DNA from: Escherichia ruysiae
Lineage (GTDB): Bacteria; Pseudomonadota; Gammaproteobacteria; Enterobacterales; Enterobacteriaceae
Length of the DNA stretch: 64,000 nucleotides
Assembly: GCF_902498915.1 (NCBI RefSeq)
Contig: NZ_CABVLQ010000001.1
Strand: one strand, 5' to 3'
Shown here: in pieces, positions 54,594-63,406 of the stretch
How positions within the stretch are numbered: position 1 is the stretch's first letter
How the letters are laid out: each line of letters opens with the position of its first letter
Position numbers and translations under genes: made by a program
The notes under the pieces: model-generated
What the model was told of the DNA's origin: nothing
What the model saw: the letters and a program-made list of their open reading frames with translations, nothing else
Database searches by the model: none

Positions 54594-56114
54594 ATGGTCA
54601 GCTCAACGACTCCGTCTTCCGGGGAATACTTGTTGGAAATGAGCGGTATCAACAAGTCTTTTCCCGGTGTTAAGGCACTTGATAACGTTAATTTAAAAGT
54701 CCGGCCACATTCTATCCATGCATTAATGGGAGAAAATGGCGCAGGAAAATCAACATTATTAAAATGCCTGTTTGGTATTTATCAAAAAGACTCCGGCACC
54801 ATTTTATTCCAGGGTAAAGAGATCGATTTTCATTCTGCCAAAGAAGCACTGGAAAATGGGATTTCGATGGTACACCAGGAGTTAAACCTGGTATTACAAC
54901 GTTCGGTGATGGACAACATGTGGCTGGGGCGATATCCCACCAAAGGCATGTTTGTCGATCAGGACAAAATGTACCGTGAAACCAAAGCGATTTTTGATGA
55001 ACTGGATATTGATATCGATCCGCGTGCGCGGGTCGGGACATTATCTGTTTCGCAAATGCAAATGATCGAAATCGCCAAAGCGTTTTCCTATAACGCAAAA
55101 ATTGTGATTATGGATGAACCGACTTCTTCGTTAACCGAAAAAGAGGTCAATCATCTGTTCACTATTATTCGTAAATTAAAAGAGCGCGGCTGCGGTATTG
55201 TTTATATCTCGCATAAAATGGAAGAAATTTTCCAGTTATGTGATGAAGTCACCGTATTGCGCGACGGTCAGTGGATCGCCACCGAACCGCTGGCAGGGCT
55301 GACGATGGACAAGATCATCGCCATGATGGTTGGGCGTTCTCTTAACCAGCGTTTCCCGGACAAACAAAACACGCCAGGCGAAGTGATTCTGGAAGTGCGT
55401 AACCTGACGTCGCTGCGCCAGCCTTCCATCCGCGATGTCTCGTTTGATCTGCACAAAGGGGAGATCCTCGGTATTGCCGGTCTGGTGGGGGCGAAACGTA
55501 CTGATATTGTTGAGACGTTATTTGGTATTCGCGAGAAATCGGCTGGCACCATTACGCTGCATGGCAAAAAGATCAATAACCATAACGCCAACGAAGCTAT
55601 TAACCACGGATTTGCACTGGTCACTGAAGAGCGCCGCTCGACGGGAATTTATGCCTATCTGGATATTGGTTTTAACTCGTTAATTTCCAATATTCGCAAC
55701 TACAAAAATAAAGTTGGTTTACTGGATAACTCGCGGATGAAAAGCGATACCCAGTGGGTTATTGATTCGATGCGGGTAAAAACTCCGGGGCATCGGACGC
55801 AAATTGGTTCACTTTCCGGCGGTAATCAGCAAAAGGTGATCATTGGTCGCTGGCTGCTAACGCAACCAGAAATATTAATGCTCGATGAACCGACGCGCGG
55901 TATTGATGTTGGGGCGAAGTTTGAAATTTATCAGTTAATTGCCGAACTGGCGAAGAAAGGCAAGGGGATTATTATTATCTCCTCCGAAATGCCAGAGTTG
56001 TTAGGGATAACAGACCGTATTCTGGTGATGAGCAATGGTCTCGTTTCTGGAATTGTCGATACAAAAACAACAACGCAAAACGAAATTCTGCGTCTTGCGT
56101 CTTTGCACCTTTAA
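54594..56114 (+). CDS. mglA: Galactose/methylgalactoside ABC importer ATPase MglA
   Basis: Double ATPase (506 aa) of the carbohydrate uptake-2 family. The first domain has a canonical Walker A (GENGAGKST), signature LSVSQMQM and Walker B IVIMDEPT. The second has a degenerate Walker A region (GLVGAKRTD) but an intact signature LSGGNQQK and Walker B ILMLDEPT, as expected for this family. It starts 60 nt after mglB behind the intercistronic hairpin. Confidence 0.97.
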   Translation: MVSSTTPSSGEYLLEMSGINKSFPGVKALDNVNLKVRPHSIHALMGENGAGKSTLLKCLFGIYQKDSGTILFQGKEIDFHSAKEALENGISMVHQELNLVLQRSVMDNMWLGRYPTKGMFVDQDKMYRETKAIFDELDIDIDPRARVGTLSVSQMQMIEIAKAFSYNAKIVIMDEPTSSLTEKEVNHLFTIIRKLKERGCGIVYISHKMEEIFQLCDEVTVLRDGQWIATEPLAGLTMDKIIAMMVGRSLNQRFPDKQNTPGEVILEVRNLTSLRQPSIRDVSFDLHKGEILGIAGLVGAKRTDIVETLFGIREKSAGTITLHGKKINNHNANEAINHGFALVTEERRSTGIYAYLDIGFNSLISNIRNYKNKVGLLDNSRMKSDTQWVIDSMRVKTPGHRTQIGSLSGGNQQKVIIGRWLLTQPEILMLDEPTRGIDVGAKFEIYQLIAELAKKGKGIIIISSEMPELLGITDRILVMSNGLVSGIVDTKTTTQNEILRLASLHL

Positions 56115-56129
56115 GATTAGGGGCTTCCT

Positions 56130-57140
56130 ATGAGTGCGTTAAATAAGAAAAGTTTTCTTACTTACCTGAAAGAGGGCGGTATTTACGTCGTTCTTTTAGT
56201 TTTGCTGGCGATTATAATTTTCCAGGATCCTACTTTTTTAAGTCTGTTGAACTTAAGTAATATTCTCACCCAGTCATCGGTACGTATTATTATCGCGCTC
56301 GGCGTGGCAGGGTTAATTGTCACTCAGGGGACTGATCTTTCTGCCGGGCGCCAGGTAGGGCTGGCAGCGGTGGTAGCCGCGACGTTATTGCAGTCGATGG
56401 AAAACGCCAACAAAGTGTTCCCGGAAATGGCGACGATGCCGATTGCACTGGTTATTCTGATTGTCTGTGCCATTGGCGCAGTTATCGGTTTAATCAACGG
56501 CCTGATTATCGCTTATCTCAACGTAACGCCGTTCATTACCACGCTCGGCACGATGATTATCGTCTACGGCATCAACTCGCTCTATTATGACTTTGTGGGT
56601 GCGTCGCCAATTTCTGGTTTTGACAGTGGCTTCTCTACCTTTGCTCAGGGCTTTGTCGCGCTGGGGAGTTTCCGTCTCTCTTACATCACCTTCTACGCGT
56701 TGATTGCGGTGGCGTTCGTCTGGGTGTTGTGGAACAAAACCCGCTTCGGTAAGAACATTTTTGCCATTGGCGGTAACCCGGAAGCGGCAAAAGTATCTGG
56801 TGTCAACGTCGGCCTGAACCTGCTGATGATTTATGCGCTGTCTGGCGTGTTCTATGCCTTCGGCGGGATGTTAGAAGCCGGACGTATCGGCTCTGCGACT
56901 AACAACCTTGGCTTTATGTATGAGCTGGACGCCATCGCGGCGTGCGTGGTGGGCGGCGTATCGTTCAGCGGCGGTGTGGGGACGGTCATTGGCGTGGTGA
57001 CCGGGGTAATTATCTTTACGGTCATCAACTATGGCCTGACGTACATCGGCGTAAATCCGTACTGGCAGTACATCATCAAAGGGGCGATTATTATCTTCGC
57101 CGTGGCGCTGGATTCACTGAAATACGCGCGTAAGAAGTGA
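56130..57140 (+). CDS. mglC: Galactose/methylgalactoside ABC importer permease MglC
   Basis: Inner-membrane permease (336 aa, about ten helices) of the BPD_transp_2 family, as in RbsC and AraH. Family blocks GTDLSAGRQVGLAAVVAA, LNGLIIAYLNVTPFITTLGT (here INGLIIAYLNVTPFITTLGT) and CVVGGVSFSGGVGT are visible. It ends the mgl operon, 15 nt after mglA, and is followed by a BIME. Confidence 0.97.
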   Translation: MSALNKKSFLTYLKEGGIYVVLLVLLAIIIFQDPTFLSLLNLSNILTQSSVRIIIALGVAGLIVTQGTDLSAGRQVGLAAVVAATLLQSMENANKVFPEMATMPIALVILIVCAIGAVIGLINGLIIAYLNVTPFITTLGTMIIVYGINSLYYDFVGASPISGFDSGFSTFAQGFVALGSFRLSYITFYALIAVAFVWVLWNKTRFGKNIFAIGGNPEAAKVSGVNVGLNLLMIYALSGVFYAFGGMLEAGRIGSATNNLGFMYELDAIAACVVGGVSFSGGVGTVIGVVTGVIIFTVINYGLTYIGVNPYWQYIIKGAIIIFAVALDSLKYARKK

Positions 57141-57155
57141 TATGAATGTAGGGAT

Positions 57156-57290
57156 TGCCGGATAAGACGTTGGCGCGTTTTATCCGGCCTACAATGGGCT
57201 CAATATACTGATTTGTATGGTTTTTGTAGGCCGGATAAGGCGTTTACGCCGCATCCGGTGACAGGAGCCAAATGCCGGATGCGATGCTGG
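57156..57290. repeat. REP/BIME cluster between mglC and preA
   Basis: Three REP-like units: TGCCGGATAAGACGTTGGCG to TATCCGGCCTAC (57156-57191), GTAGGCCGGATAAGGCGTTT to GCATCCGG (57225-57259), and a half unit AATGCCGGATGCGATGCTGG (57271-57290) that abuts the preA stop. Confidence 0.88.
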
Positions 57291-57292
57291 TT

Positions 57293-58528
57293 CTACAACG
57301 TTACCGGATGTTCTTTCTCTCCTTTTTTAAACTTCACTTCCCCGAGATCAATACACCCCACCGGACAGACATGACCGCAAAGCAAACAACCGACGCATTT
57401 TTCGGTATTGCAGTGCGGCGTGCGCGATTTCTCATCCCATTCCATCGCCTGATGCCCACCGTCGTAGCAGGAAATATAACAGCGCCCACAGCCGACACAT
57501 TTATCAAGATTAATATGGGGATAGACGATATAACTGCGGTCTAAATCTTCCGCCGGGACAATATTATGATTCGCCAGGCCAACCATCTCCTGCAACGAAT
57601 CAAATCCCTGATCGGCAAGATAATGTGACAACCCGCTCGCCATATCTTCCACAATGCGATAACCGTACTGCATGATGCCAGTGGTCACCTGTAACGTTGC
57701 CGCACCGAGTAATAAAAATTCCGCTGCATCTTCCCAGGTCTCAATACCACCGATACCGCTAATCGGGAAATCACGCAGTTCCGGATGGGTGCGCATTTGC
57801 TGAATAAAGCGCAGGGCGATCGGTTTCACCGCTTTACCGGAATAACCTGAAATACTCGATTTACCGTTAACGATCGGCATACCAATTTTCTGATTAAGAT
57901 CGATATTGGTGATGGATTTGACGGTGTTAATCGCCGCAATGCCATCTGCGCCACCACGCTTCGCCGCCAGCGCCACTTCGCACATATCACCGATATTCGG
58001 CGTCATCTTCGCCAGCATCGGCAAAGTGGAACCGCGTTTCACCGCACGACAATATTTTTCTACCAGTTCCGGACTTTGCCCGACATCGCTCCCCATCGCA
58101 TGAGAGGTCATCTGCGGGCAGGAGAAATTACATTCGATCATATCGGCGCCTGCTTTTTGCACCAGACGCGCCAGATCCTCCCATTGTTGCTCATTTTCCC
58201 CCATGATCGAGGCGATCAGCACCTTGTCAGGGTAATCTTCTTTCAACCGACGCAAAGCGGCCAGATTCTCCTCCAGGGGATGTTCGGCAATCTGCTCCAT
58301 ATTTTTGAAGCCAATAAAACCGGTATCTTCTTTCACCAGATGATCAAAACGTGGCGAAACTTCGTTGGCGATAAAAAAACCGATCGTTTTAAACACCACG
58401 CCGCCCCAGCCTGTGTCGTAGGCTTTGGCGCACATCTCATAGCAGTTGCCTACCGGCGAAGAAGAAAGGCAGAACGGGTTGGGAAACTTCACGCCGCAAA
58501 AGGTAATCGAAAGATCTTTCGTTAACAT
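57293..58528 (-). CDS. preA: NAD-dependent dihydropyrimidine dehydrogenase subunit PreA
   Basis: FMN-containing catalytic subunit that reduces uracil and thymine to the 5,6-dihydro forms. The 411-aa protein has a dihydroorotate dehydrogenase-like barrel (NPFCLSSSPVGN at the N terminus; active-site cysteine region ECNFSCPQM) and two C-terminal [4Fe-4S] motifs (CVGCGRCYISC and CVGCLLCGHVC). I used ATG 58528 over a TTG two codons upstream. The start overlaps the preT stop by 7 nt, so the two are coupled. Confidence 0.96.
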   Translation of the reverse strand: MLTKDLSITFCGVKFPNPFCLSSSPVGNCYEMCAKAYDTGWGGVVFKTIGFFIANEVSPRFDHLVKEDTGFIGFKNMEQIAEHPLEENLAALRRLKEDYPDKVLIASIMGENEQQWEDLARLVQKAGADMIECNFSCPQMTSHAMGSDVGQSPELVEKYCRAVKRGSTLPMLAKMTPNIGDMCEVALAAKRGGADGIAAINTVKSITNIDLNQKIGMPIVNGKSSISGYSGKAVKPIALRFIQQMRTHPELRDFPISGIGGIETWEDAAEFLLLGAATLQVTTGIMQYGYRIVEDMASGLSHYLADQGFDSLQEMVGLANHNIVPAEDLDRSYIVYPHINLDKCVGCGRCYISCYDGGHQAMEWDEKSRTPHCNTEKCVGCLLCGHVCPVGCIDLGEVKFKKGEKEHPVTL

Positions 58529-59760
58529 GAGCAAGCTCCCTCTAAATAGTGATGAATCGCCTCGGCGGCTTCTTTCCCGGTCTTCACGGCATAAACCACG
58601 GTTTTGTCGCCCTCAACAATATCGCCAGCGGCAAACAGTTGTGGGTCGCGAGTCTGGTAATTTTTCGTTTCGATGATGTTGCGCTTCGGCTCCAGCGCCG
58701 CAAAAGCGGTAAGTTCGGCATGTTGACCGACGGCGAGAATAATTTTGTCCGCTGCCATTGTCAGTTCGCCCGGCAAACGAACATGTTTAAAGGTAACTTT
58801 ATTGCCCTCTACCGCCACTGGCGTAAAGCCATCAATAATCGATACCCCCAATTTCTGGGTGCTGGTGAACTCTTTCTTGCTTGCCGGAAATTCATCTAAC
58901 TCTTCGCGCGCCACACAGGTCACCGCCTGGCAGCCGAGAACTTTCAGCGTGCTGGCAACGTCCATCGCGACATCGCCGCCGCCAATAATTAATGCGCTTT
59001 GCGGGATGCGGATATCGCCTTGTGCCTGACGCGCGCGTTGCAGGAAATCGACGGCGATCTCAACGTCGCTATGCTCAAACAGCGGCAGCCGAGAACCGCT
59101 CGATAATCCCACGGTGACCAGCACTGCACGGTTTTCTGCTTTCAGTTGTTCCAGCGAAAGCGTTTTGCCAATTTCACAGTTGCACTTAATGGTCACCCCC
59201 ATTTTTTCGATGCGAGCGATTTCCGCATCCAGCACCGACTGCGGCAAACGAAATTGCGGAATACCGTTACACAACCAGCCACCGGGTTGCGCTCCTTTTT
59301 CATAAATTGTGACGTCGTAACCCAGATTGATCAGCGTCACGCTGGCTTGTAATCCGGCTGGGCCTGCACCAATAATCGCGACTTTACCGCGCGTCTTGCT
59401 GCCCGGTTGATAAATCTCCATTCCGGTTTGTTGTTCAAAATCAGTAACAAAACGTTGTAAGCGACCAATATCAATGGGGTCATCGACACCCGCACGGGTA
59501 CAACCGCTCTGGCATAATTTTTCCGTAGGGCACACTCTGGCGCAAACGGCACCGAGGGCATTATTTTCGCGAATTGTCTCGGCAGCGCCTTTAAAATTAC
59601 GAAAATAGATTGAGCGAATAAATTTCCCCGGATCGGTTTGCGCCGGGCAAGCCTGGCTGCAGGGCGCGTCGTGACATAATAAACAGCGGGAGGCTTCTTT
59701 AATCGCCAGTAAAGGCGTAAAAGCCGGAGTGAGTTCATCCAGATAATTTTGTTGCGGCAT
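58522..59760 (-). CDS. preT: NAD-dependent dihydropyrimidine dehydrogenase subunit PreT
   Basis: Fe-S flavoprotein (412 aa) that transfers electrons from NADH to PreA; homologous to the N-terminal half of mammalian DPD and to glutamate synthase small subunit. It has N-terminal cysteine motifs for Fe-S clusters (CLLCHDAPCSQACP; GAVCARVCPTEKLC), an FAD-binding GAGPAGL motif, and a NAD-binding GGGDVAMDVA motif. ATG 59760 (MPQQNYL) gives the family length; the frame extends 18 codons upstream. Confidence 0.96.
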   Translation of the reverse strand: MPQQNYLDELTPAFTPLLAIKEASRCLLCHDAPCSQACPAQTDPGKFIRSIYFRNFKGAAETIRENNALGAVCARVCPTEKLCQSGCTRAGVDDPIDIGRLQRFVTDFEQQTGMEIYQPGSKTRGKVAIIGAGPAGLQASVTLINLGYDVTIYEKGAQPGGWLCNGIPQFRLPQSVLDAEIARIEKMGVTIKCNCEIGKTLSLEQLKAENRAVLVTVGLSSGSRLPLFEHSDVEIAVDFLQRARQAQGDIRIPQSALIIGGGDVAMDVASTLKVLGCQAVTCVAREELDEFPASKKEFTSTQKLGVSIIDGFTPVAVEGNKVTFKHVRLPGELTMAADKIILAVGQHAELTAFAALEPKRNIIETKNYQTRDPQLFAAGDIVEGDKTVVYAVKTGKEAAEAIHHYLEGACSC

Positions 59761-59985
59761 GTGATCTTCCTTAATGCTATGGGTAATTAAGGCGAACGCC
59801 TGTTTTACCCGCAATACTTCAAGTTACATGTGCTGCGATGTCGCGCCTTTCTGCAACTCAAATTATTTTGGGTAAATATAACGTACTAATATTAAGGCTA
59901 AGCGTGCGGGGGAATTTAAACTGTGAAAAGATTCACAAATAGCTGCGGTTCAGAATGTTATATCCGCAGCCTGGTGGGTGAACTA

Positions 59986-60005
59986 ATAATTATTCTCAAT
60001 AATTA
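59986..60005. promoter_or_regulatory. Candidate Fur-like inverted repeat upstream of preT
   Basis: TAATTATT-CTC-AATAATTA, perfect 8-bp arms (59987-60005). By eye it matches the 19-bp Fur consensus at about 12 positions. It lies about 225 bp before preT and 20 bp past the yeiS stop, so it might instead be a 3' structure of yeiS mRNA. This is weak evidence only. Confidence 0.3.
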
Positions 60006-60024
60006 GCAAGAGGAAGAAATAATA

Positions 60025-60264
60025 TTATCGGTAAAAAATAAGATAAATAATCATGCCGATGGATAAAAGTCCGAAGCCGCTATATGCAACTATATAAGCG
60101 AAGAAGAGTCCGGGATTTTTGTCACGCCAGACATACACTGGTTCCAGGGAATTTTTAACCCGTTTATCAATTGCGCCAGCACGCCAGCCTTTCCAGGCTT
60201 CGCGAAAACAAAATACAGGGATCAGGAAAAAAACGGCAATGACAAAAAACTGCTGAACATCCAT
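60025..60264 (-). CDS. yeiS: DUF2542 family membrane protein YeiS
   Basis: A small 79-aa protein with two predicted membrane helices (FFVIAVFFLIPVFCF near the start, and FFAYIVAYSGFGLLSIGMII at the end) and a basic loop with conserved Trp residues. The function is unknown. Its start lies 2 nt after the sanA stop on the same strand, so it is very probably cotranscribed with sanA. Confidence 0.88.
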   Translation of the reverse strand: MDVQQFFVIAVFFLIPVFCFREAWKGWRAGAIDKRVKNSLEPVYVWRDKNPGLFFAYIVAYSGFGLLSIGMIIYLIFYR

Positions 60265-60266
60265 AA

Positions 60267-60986
<720 letters not shown>

Positions 60987-61095
60987 GCAGAAAACTCGAT
61001 CTTGGGGAATTTCAATCAGGCTACTTTACCTGCGGGCTTTGCGCAAGAAACGGCAAACTGTTTGCCGGGATTTTCGACACCAGGATAAGTTGGCA

Positions 61096-61163
61096 AGCCT
61101 GATGCGACGCTTATCAGTGTGCCAGACCTGTAGGCCGGATAAGGCGTTCACGCCGCATCCGGC
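61096..61163. repeat. REP/BIME element between sanA and cdd
   Basis: A half REP GCCTGATGCGACGCTTATCA at 61097, and a full unit GTAGGCCGGATAAGGCGTTC running to GCCGCATCCGGC at 61130-61163. It lies directly downstream of the cdd stop. Confidence 0.85.
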
Positions 61164-61170
61164 ACCAGGC

Positions 61171-62055
61171 TTAAGCGAGAAGAACGCGGTCGATATTGTT
61201 GCAGCCGAGAGCTTTCAGCGTTGCGGAGGTTGCATCCCACTGAATCAACGGCGCATCGGCTTTTTCTGCCAGAATCGCGCGCTGAATATCCGGGTAATCA
61301 TACCCCTTGAGATTCAACAGAATTAACGCTCCTTGTAATGGCGGCAGAGTCGGGTTGAATGCCGCGTTTTCAGCGTAGCTACCGCTGAAAATACGACCGT
61401 CTTTACATTCCAGCGCCACGCCGCTTGGGGACTTGCTGTAAGGCATGTGTGAACGGTTTGCCGCTGCGATCGCCGCCTGAGAAAGCGCATCGCCGGTCAG
61501 TGCAAAGCCGTGATCCTGCTCGTCCATCAGCAGCGTTTTAATCTCCAGATCTTTCGGCCCAAAAGCATCCGGCAGATAGTCACGCAGCGCGTGCGCTTCG
61601 CGACCCGGTAGATGAATACGCAGATCCAGACCGCTATTCAGTTCATTCATAAACTGACGGCAGTGACCACAAGGCGTGTAGTTAACGGTGATAGCGGCGA
61701 GTGCTTTCTCACCGCTCAACCAGGCGTGGCTGATAGCACTTTGTTCGGCATGAACGGTTTGCTGCATTGTCGCGCCAATAAATTCCATATTGGCACCAAA
61801 ATACCAGGTTCCACTCACGCCGCGCGCAATAGCGCCAACATTAAAATTCGACAATGGCGTGCGGGCACAGGCCGCCGCCAGCGGCAGCAGTGCGAAAGCC
61901 AGCGCGTCTTCGTCCAGCCCCGTTGCGCTCTTCAGCGAAGAGACCTGCTCTTTGGTCAACAACGCAGGAAAATACTTGTCTGCCAGAATGGGTTCCAGTG
62001 CAGATTGCAAGTTATCCGCAAGTTGGGCAAAAGCAGTTTGAAAACGTGGATGCAT
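61171..62055 (-). CDS. cdd: Cytidine deaminase
   Basis: Deaminates cytidine and deoxycytidine to uridine and deoxyuridine in pyrimidine salvage. The 294-aa dimeric form has the catalytic zinc site HAEQSA (His, Glu) and PCGHCRQF (two Cys) in the N-terminal domain and a degenerate second deaminase-like domain. It is preceded by CRP-type sites on its promoter side and is in line with yohJK. Confidence 0.97.
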   Translation of the reverse strand: MHPRFQTAFAQLADNLQSALEPILADKYFPALLTKEQVSSLKSATGLDEDALAFALLPLAAACARTPLSNFNVGAIARGVSGTWYFGANMEFIGATMQQTVHAEQSAISHAWLSGEKALAAITVNYTPCGHCRQFMNELNSGLDLRIHLPGREAHALRDYLPDAFGPKDLEIKTLLMDEQDHGFALTGDALSQAAIAAANRSHMPYSKSPSGVALECKDGRIFSGSYAENAAFNPTLPPLQGALILLNLKGYDYPDIQRAILAEKADAPLIQWDATSATLKALGCNNIDRVLLA

Positions 62056-62114
62056 GGCGTTGCCTCATAATCATGTAATGGGATAACAGTTTACGAACCC
62101 GTTATGCCTTTATA

Positions 62115-62160
62115 TGTGATCTGAATCTCATTAATTATGCAACGCGTGAAACTTACATCA
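62115..62160 (-). promoter_or_regulatory. cdd promoter region with tandem CRP-type sites
   Basis: TGTGATCTGAATCTCA (62115-62130) is a good CRP site; CGTGAAACTTACATCA (62145-62160) is a weaker one. The 30-bp spacing places them on nearly the same face of the helix. Family knowledge: cdd is controlled by two CRP sites with CytR bound between them; the GCAACGCG segment in the gap is a plausible CytR element. Confidence 0.75.
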
Positions 62161-62185
62161 AAAATGCGCGACGCATCGCAAAATT

Positions 62186-62881
62186 TTAGCCCATTACAGC
62201 CAGAATAATCGGGAAAAGGAACGGTGCGATCAGCGAGGTAATAATCCCGCACAGCACCAGTGCCAGCGAACTAAATGCGCCTTCCTGATAATCCAGCTCG
62301 GCACAGCGCGCCGTACCGAGGGCGTGAGAGGCCGTTCCCATCGCCAGACCGCGCGCCGCTTTGGTGCGAATACGCATCGCATTAAGCAACGTATGACCAA
62401 ACACCGCGCCCAGAATACCGACGAAAATGACGCAAACTGCGCTAATTGCAGGGATACCGCCAATACTGCCGCCAACCGCCATCGCAATTGGCGTAGTCAC
62501 CGACTTCGGCAAGATTGACGCGGCGATTTCTGGTGAAGCACCCATCAACAATGCCACGGAAGTCCCTGTCACCATCGCGACCACGCTACCGATAAAACAA
62601 ATGGTGATGATCGATTTCCAGCGCGCGCGGATCTGATGCAGCTGTTCATATAAAGGATAGGCCAGCGCCACCACCGCCGGTTGCAGCAGATCGTTTAAAA
62701 CCTCACTACCTTTAAAATAGTTGTCGTAAGAGATGCCGGTCAGCATTAAAAAAGGAATGATCACCACCATTGCCACCAGCAACGGATTGAGCAATGGAAA
62801 TTTATACCGCGCTGCCAGTTTGCGGGCGGCAAAAAAGACAATCAATGTCAGCGGTAATGACCACCAGATATTCGCCATCAT
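62186..62881 (-). CDS. yohK: LrgB-family membrane protein YohK
   Basis: Polytopic membrane protein (231 aa, about seven helices) of the LrgB/CidB family, with conserved ASILPKSVTTPIAM and GHTLLNAMRIRTKAARGLAMG (positions about 155-200). Family knowledge links LrgAB-type pairs with murein hydrolase control, or in other bacteria with transport of small organic acids. It overlaps yohJ by 4 nt, so the two act as a pair. Confidence 0.93.
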   Translation of the reverse strand: MMANIWWSLPLTLIVFFAARKLAARYKFPLLNPLLVAMVVIIPFLMLTGISYDNYFKGSEVLNDLLQPAVVALAYPLYEQLHQIRARWKSIITICFIGSVVAMVTGTSVALLMGASPEIAASILPKSVTTPIAMAVGGSIGGIPAISAVCVIFVGILGAVFGHTLLNAMRIRTKAARGLAMGTASHALGTARCAELDYQEGAFSSLALVLCGIITSLIAPFLFPIILAVMG

Positions 62882-63276
62882 TTCTCTGATCCTTTCTGAC
62901 CTATGACTTTACGTTCACCGTGTACCAGGTGCGAACTCCAGCTCACCACCAGAAAAACCACCAGCGTACTAATGGCACAGGAAACCACTACCGGGCCAAA
63001 CTGTGCGCGCAGCAAATCAAAATATTGCATGACGCCTACGCCAATCGGCACAAACAATAGCGCCATATAGCGAATCAGTACGTAGCACCCCGGATTGACC
63101 CACTTCGCCGGAAGAATTTGCAAGGCCAGCAGGACAAACAGGATCAGCATCCCGATGATGCTGCCCGGAATGGTTACCGGTAGCAGGGAAGCAATGAAAA
63201 TACCTGCATACAGGCAGGCATAAATCAGGACAAAAGCGCGTAAATATTGCCAGATAATGTTCAGTGTCTTACTCAT
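62878..63276 (-). CDS. yohJ: LrgA-family membrane protein YohJ
   Basis: A 132-aa LrgA/holin-like membrane protein with four helices and the conserved LPVTIPGSIIGMLILFVLL block. It is the partner of YohK. I used ATG 63276 (MSKTLN) rather than an in-frame start 12 codons upstream. A CRP-like site lies about 50 bp upstream (63326-63341). Confidence 0.93.
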   Translation of the reverse strand: MSKTLNIIWQYLRAFVLIYACLYAGIFIASLLPVTIPGSIIGMLILFVLLALQILPAKWVNPGCYVLIRYMALLFVPIGVGVMQYFDLLRAQFGPVVVSCAISTLVVFLVVSWSSHLVHGERKVIGQKGSEK

Positions 63277-63325
63277 GATCAACACCCCAGATGAGATGGA
63301 TTCATCATACAATTAATCTGTAAAA

Positions 63326-63341
63326 CGTGCTACCGATCACA
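63326..63341 (-). promoter_or_regulatory. Candidate CRP site upstream of yohJ
   Basis: On the minus strand TGTGATCGGTAGCACG matches TGTGA-N6-TCACA at 8 of 10 conserved positions, 50 nt from the yohJ start. This would place yohJK under the same catabolite control as the downstream cdd gene. Inferred from sequence. Confidence 0.5.
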
Positions 63342-63406
63342 TCATGAAATCTGAGCATAGTTGAATTACAGGAGACGAATATCGGGCAAGCGCCCAATTC
63401 AGTGGT

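Noticed and set aside
57156..57290. Repeats between mglC and preA as a CRISPR array
   Set aside because: Units are inverted REPs of irregular spacing, not direct repeats with unique spacers, and no cas genes are present.
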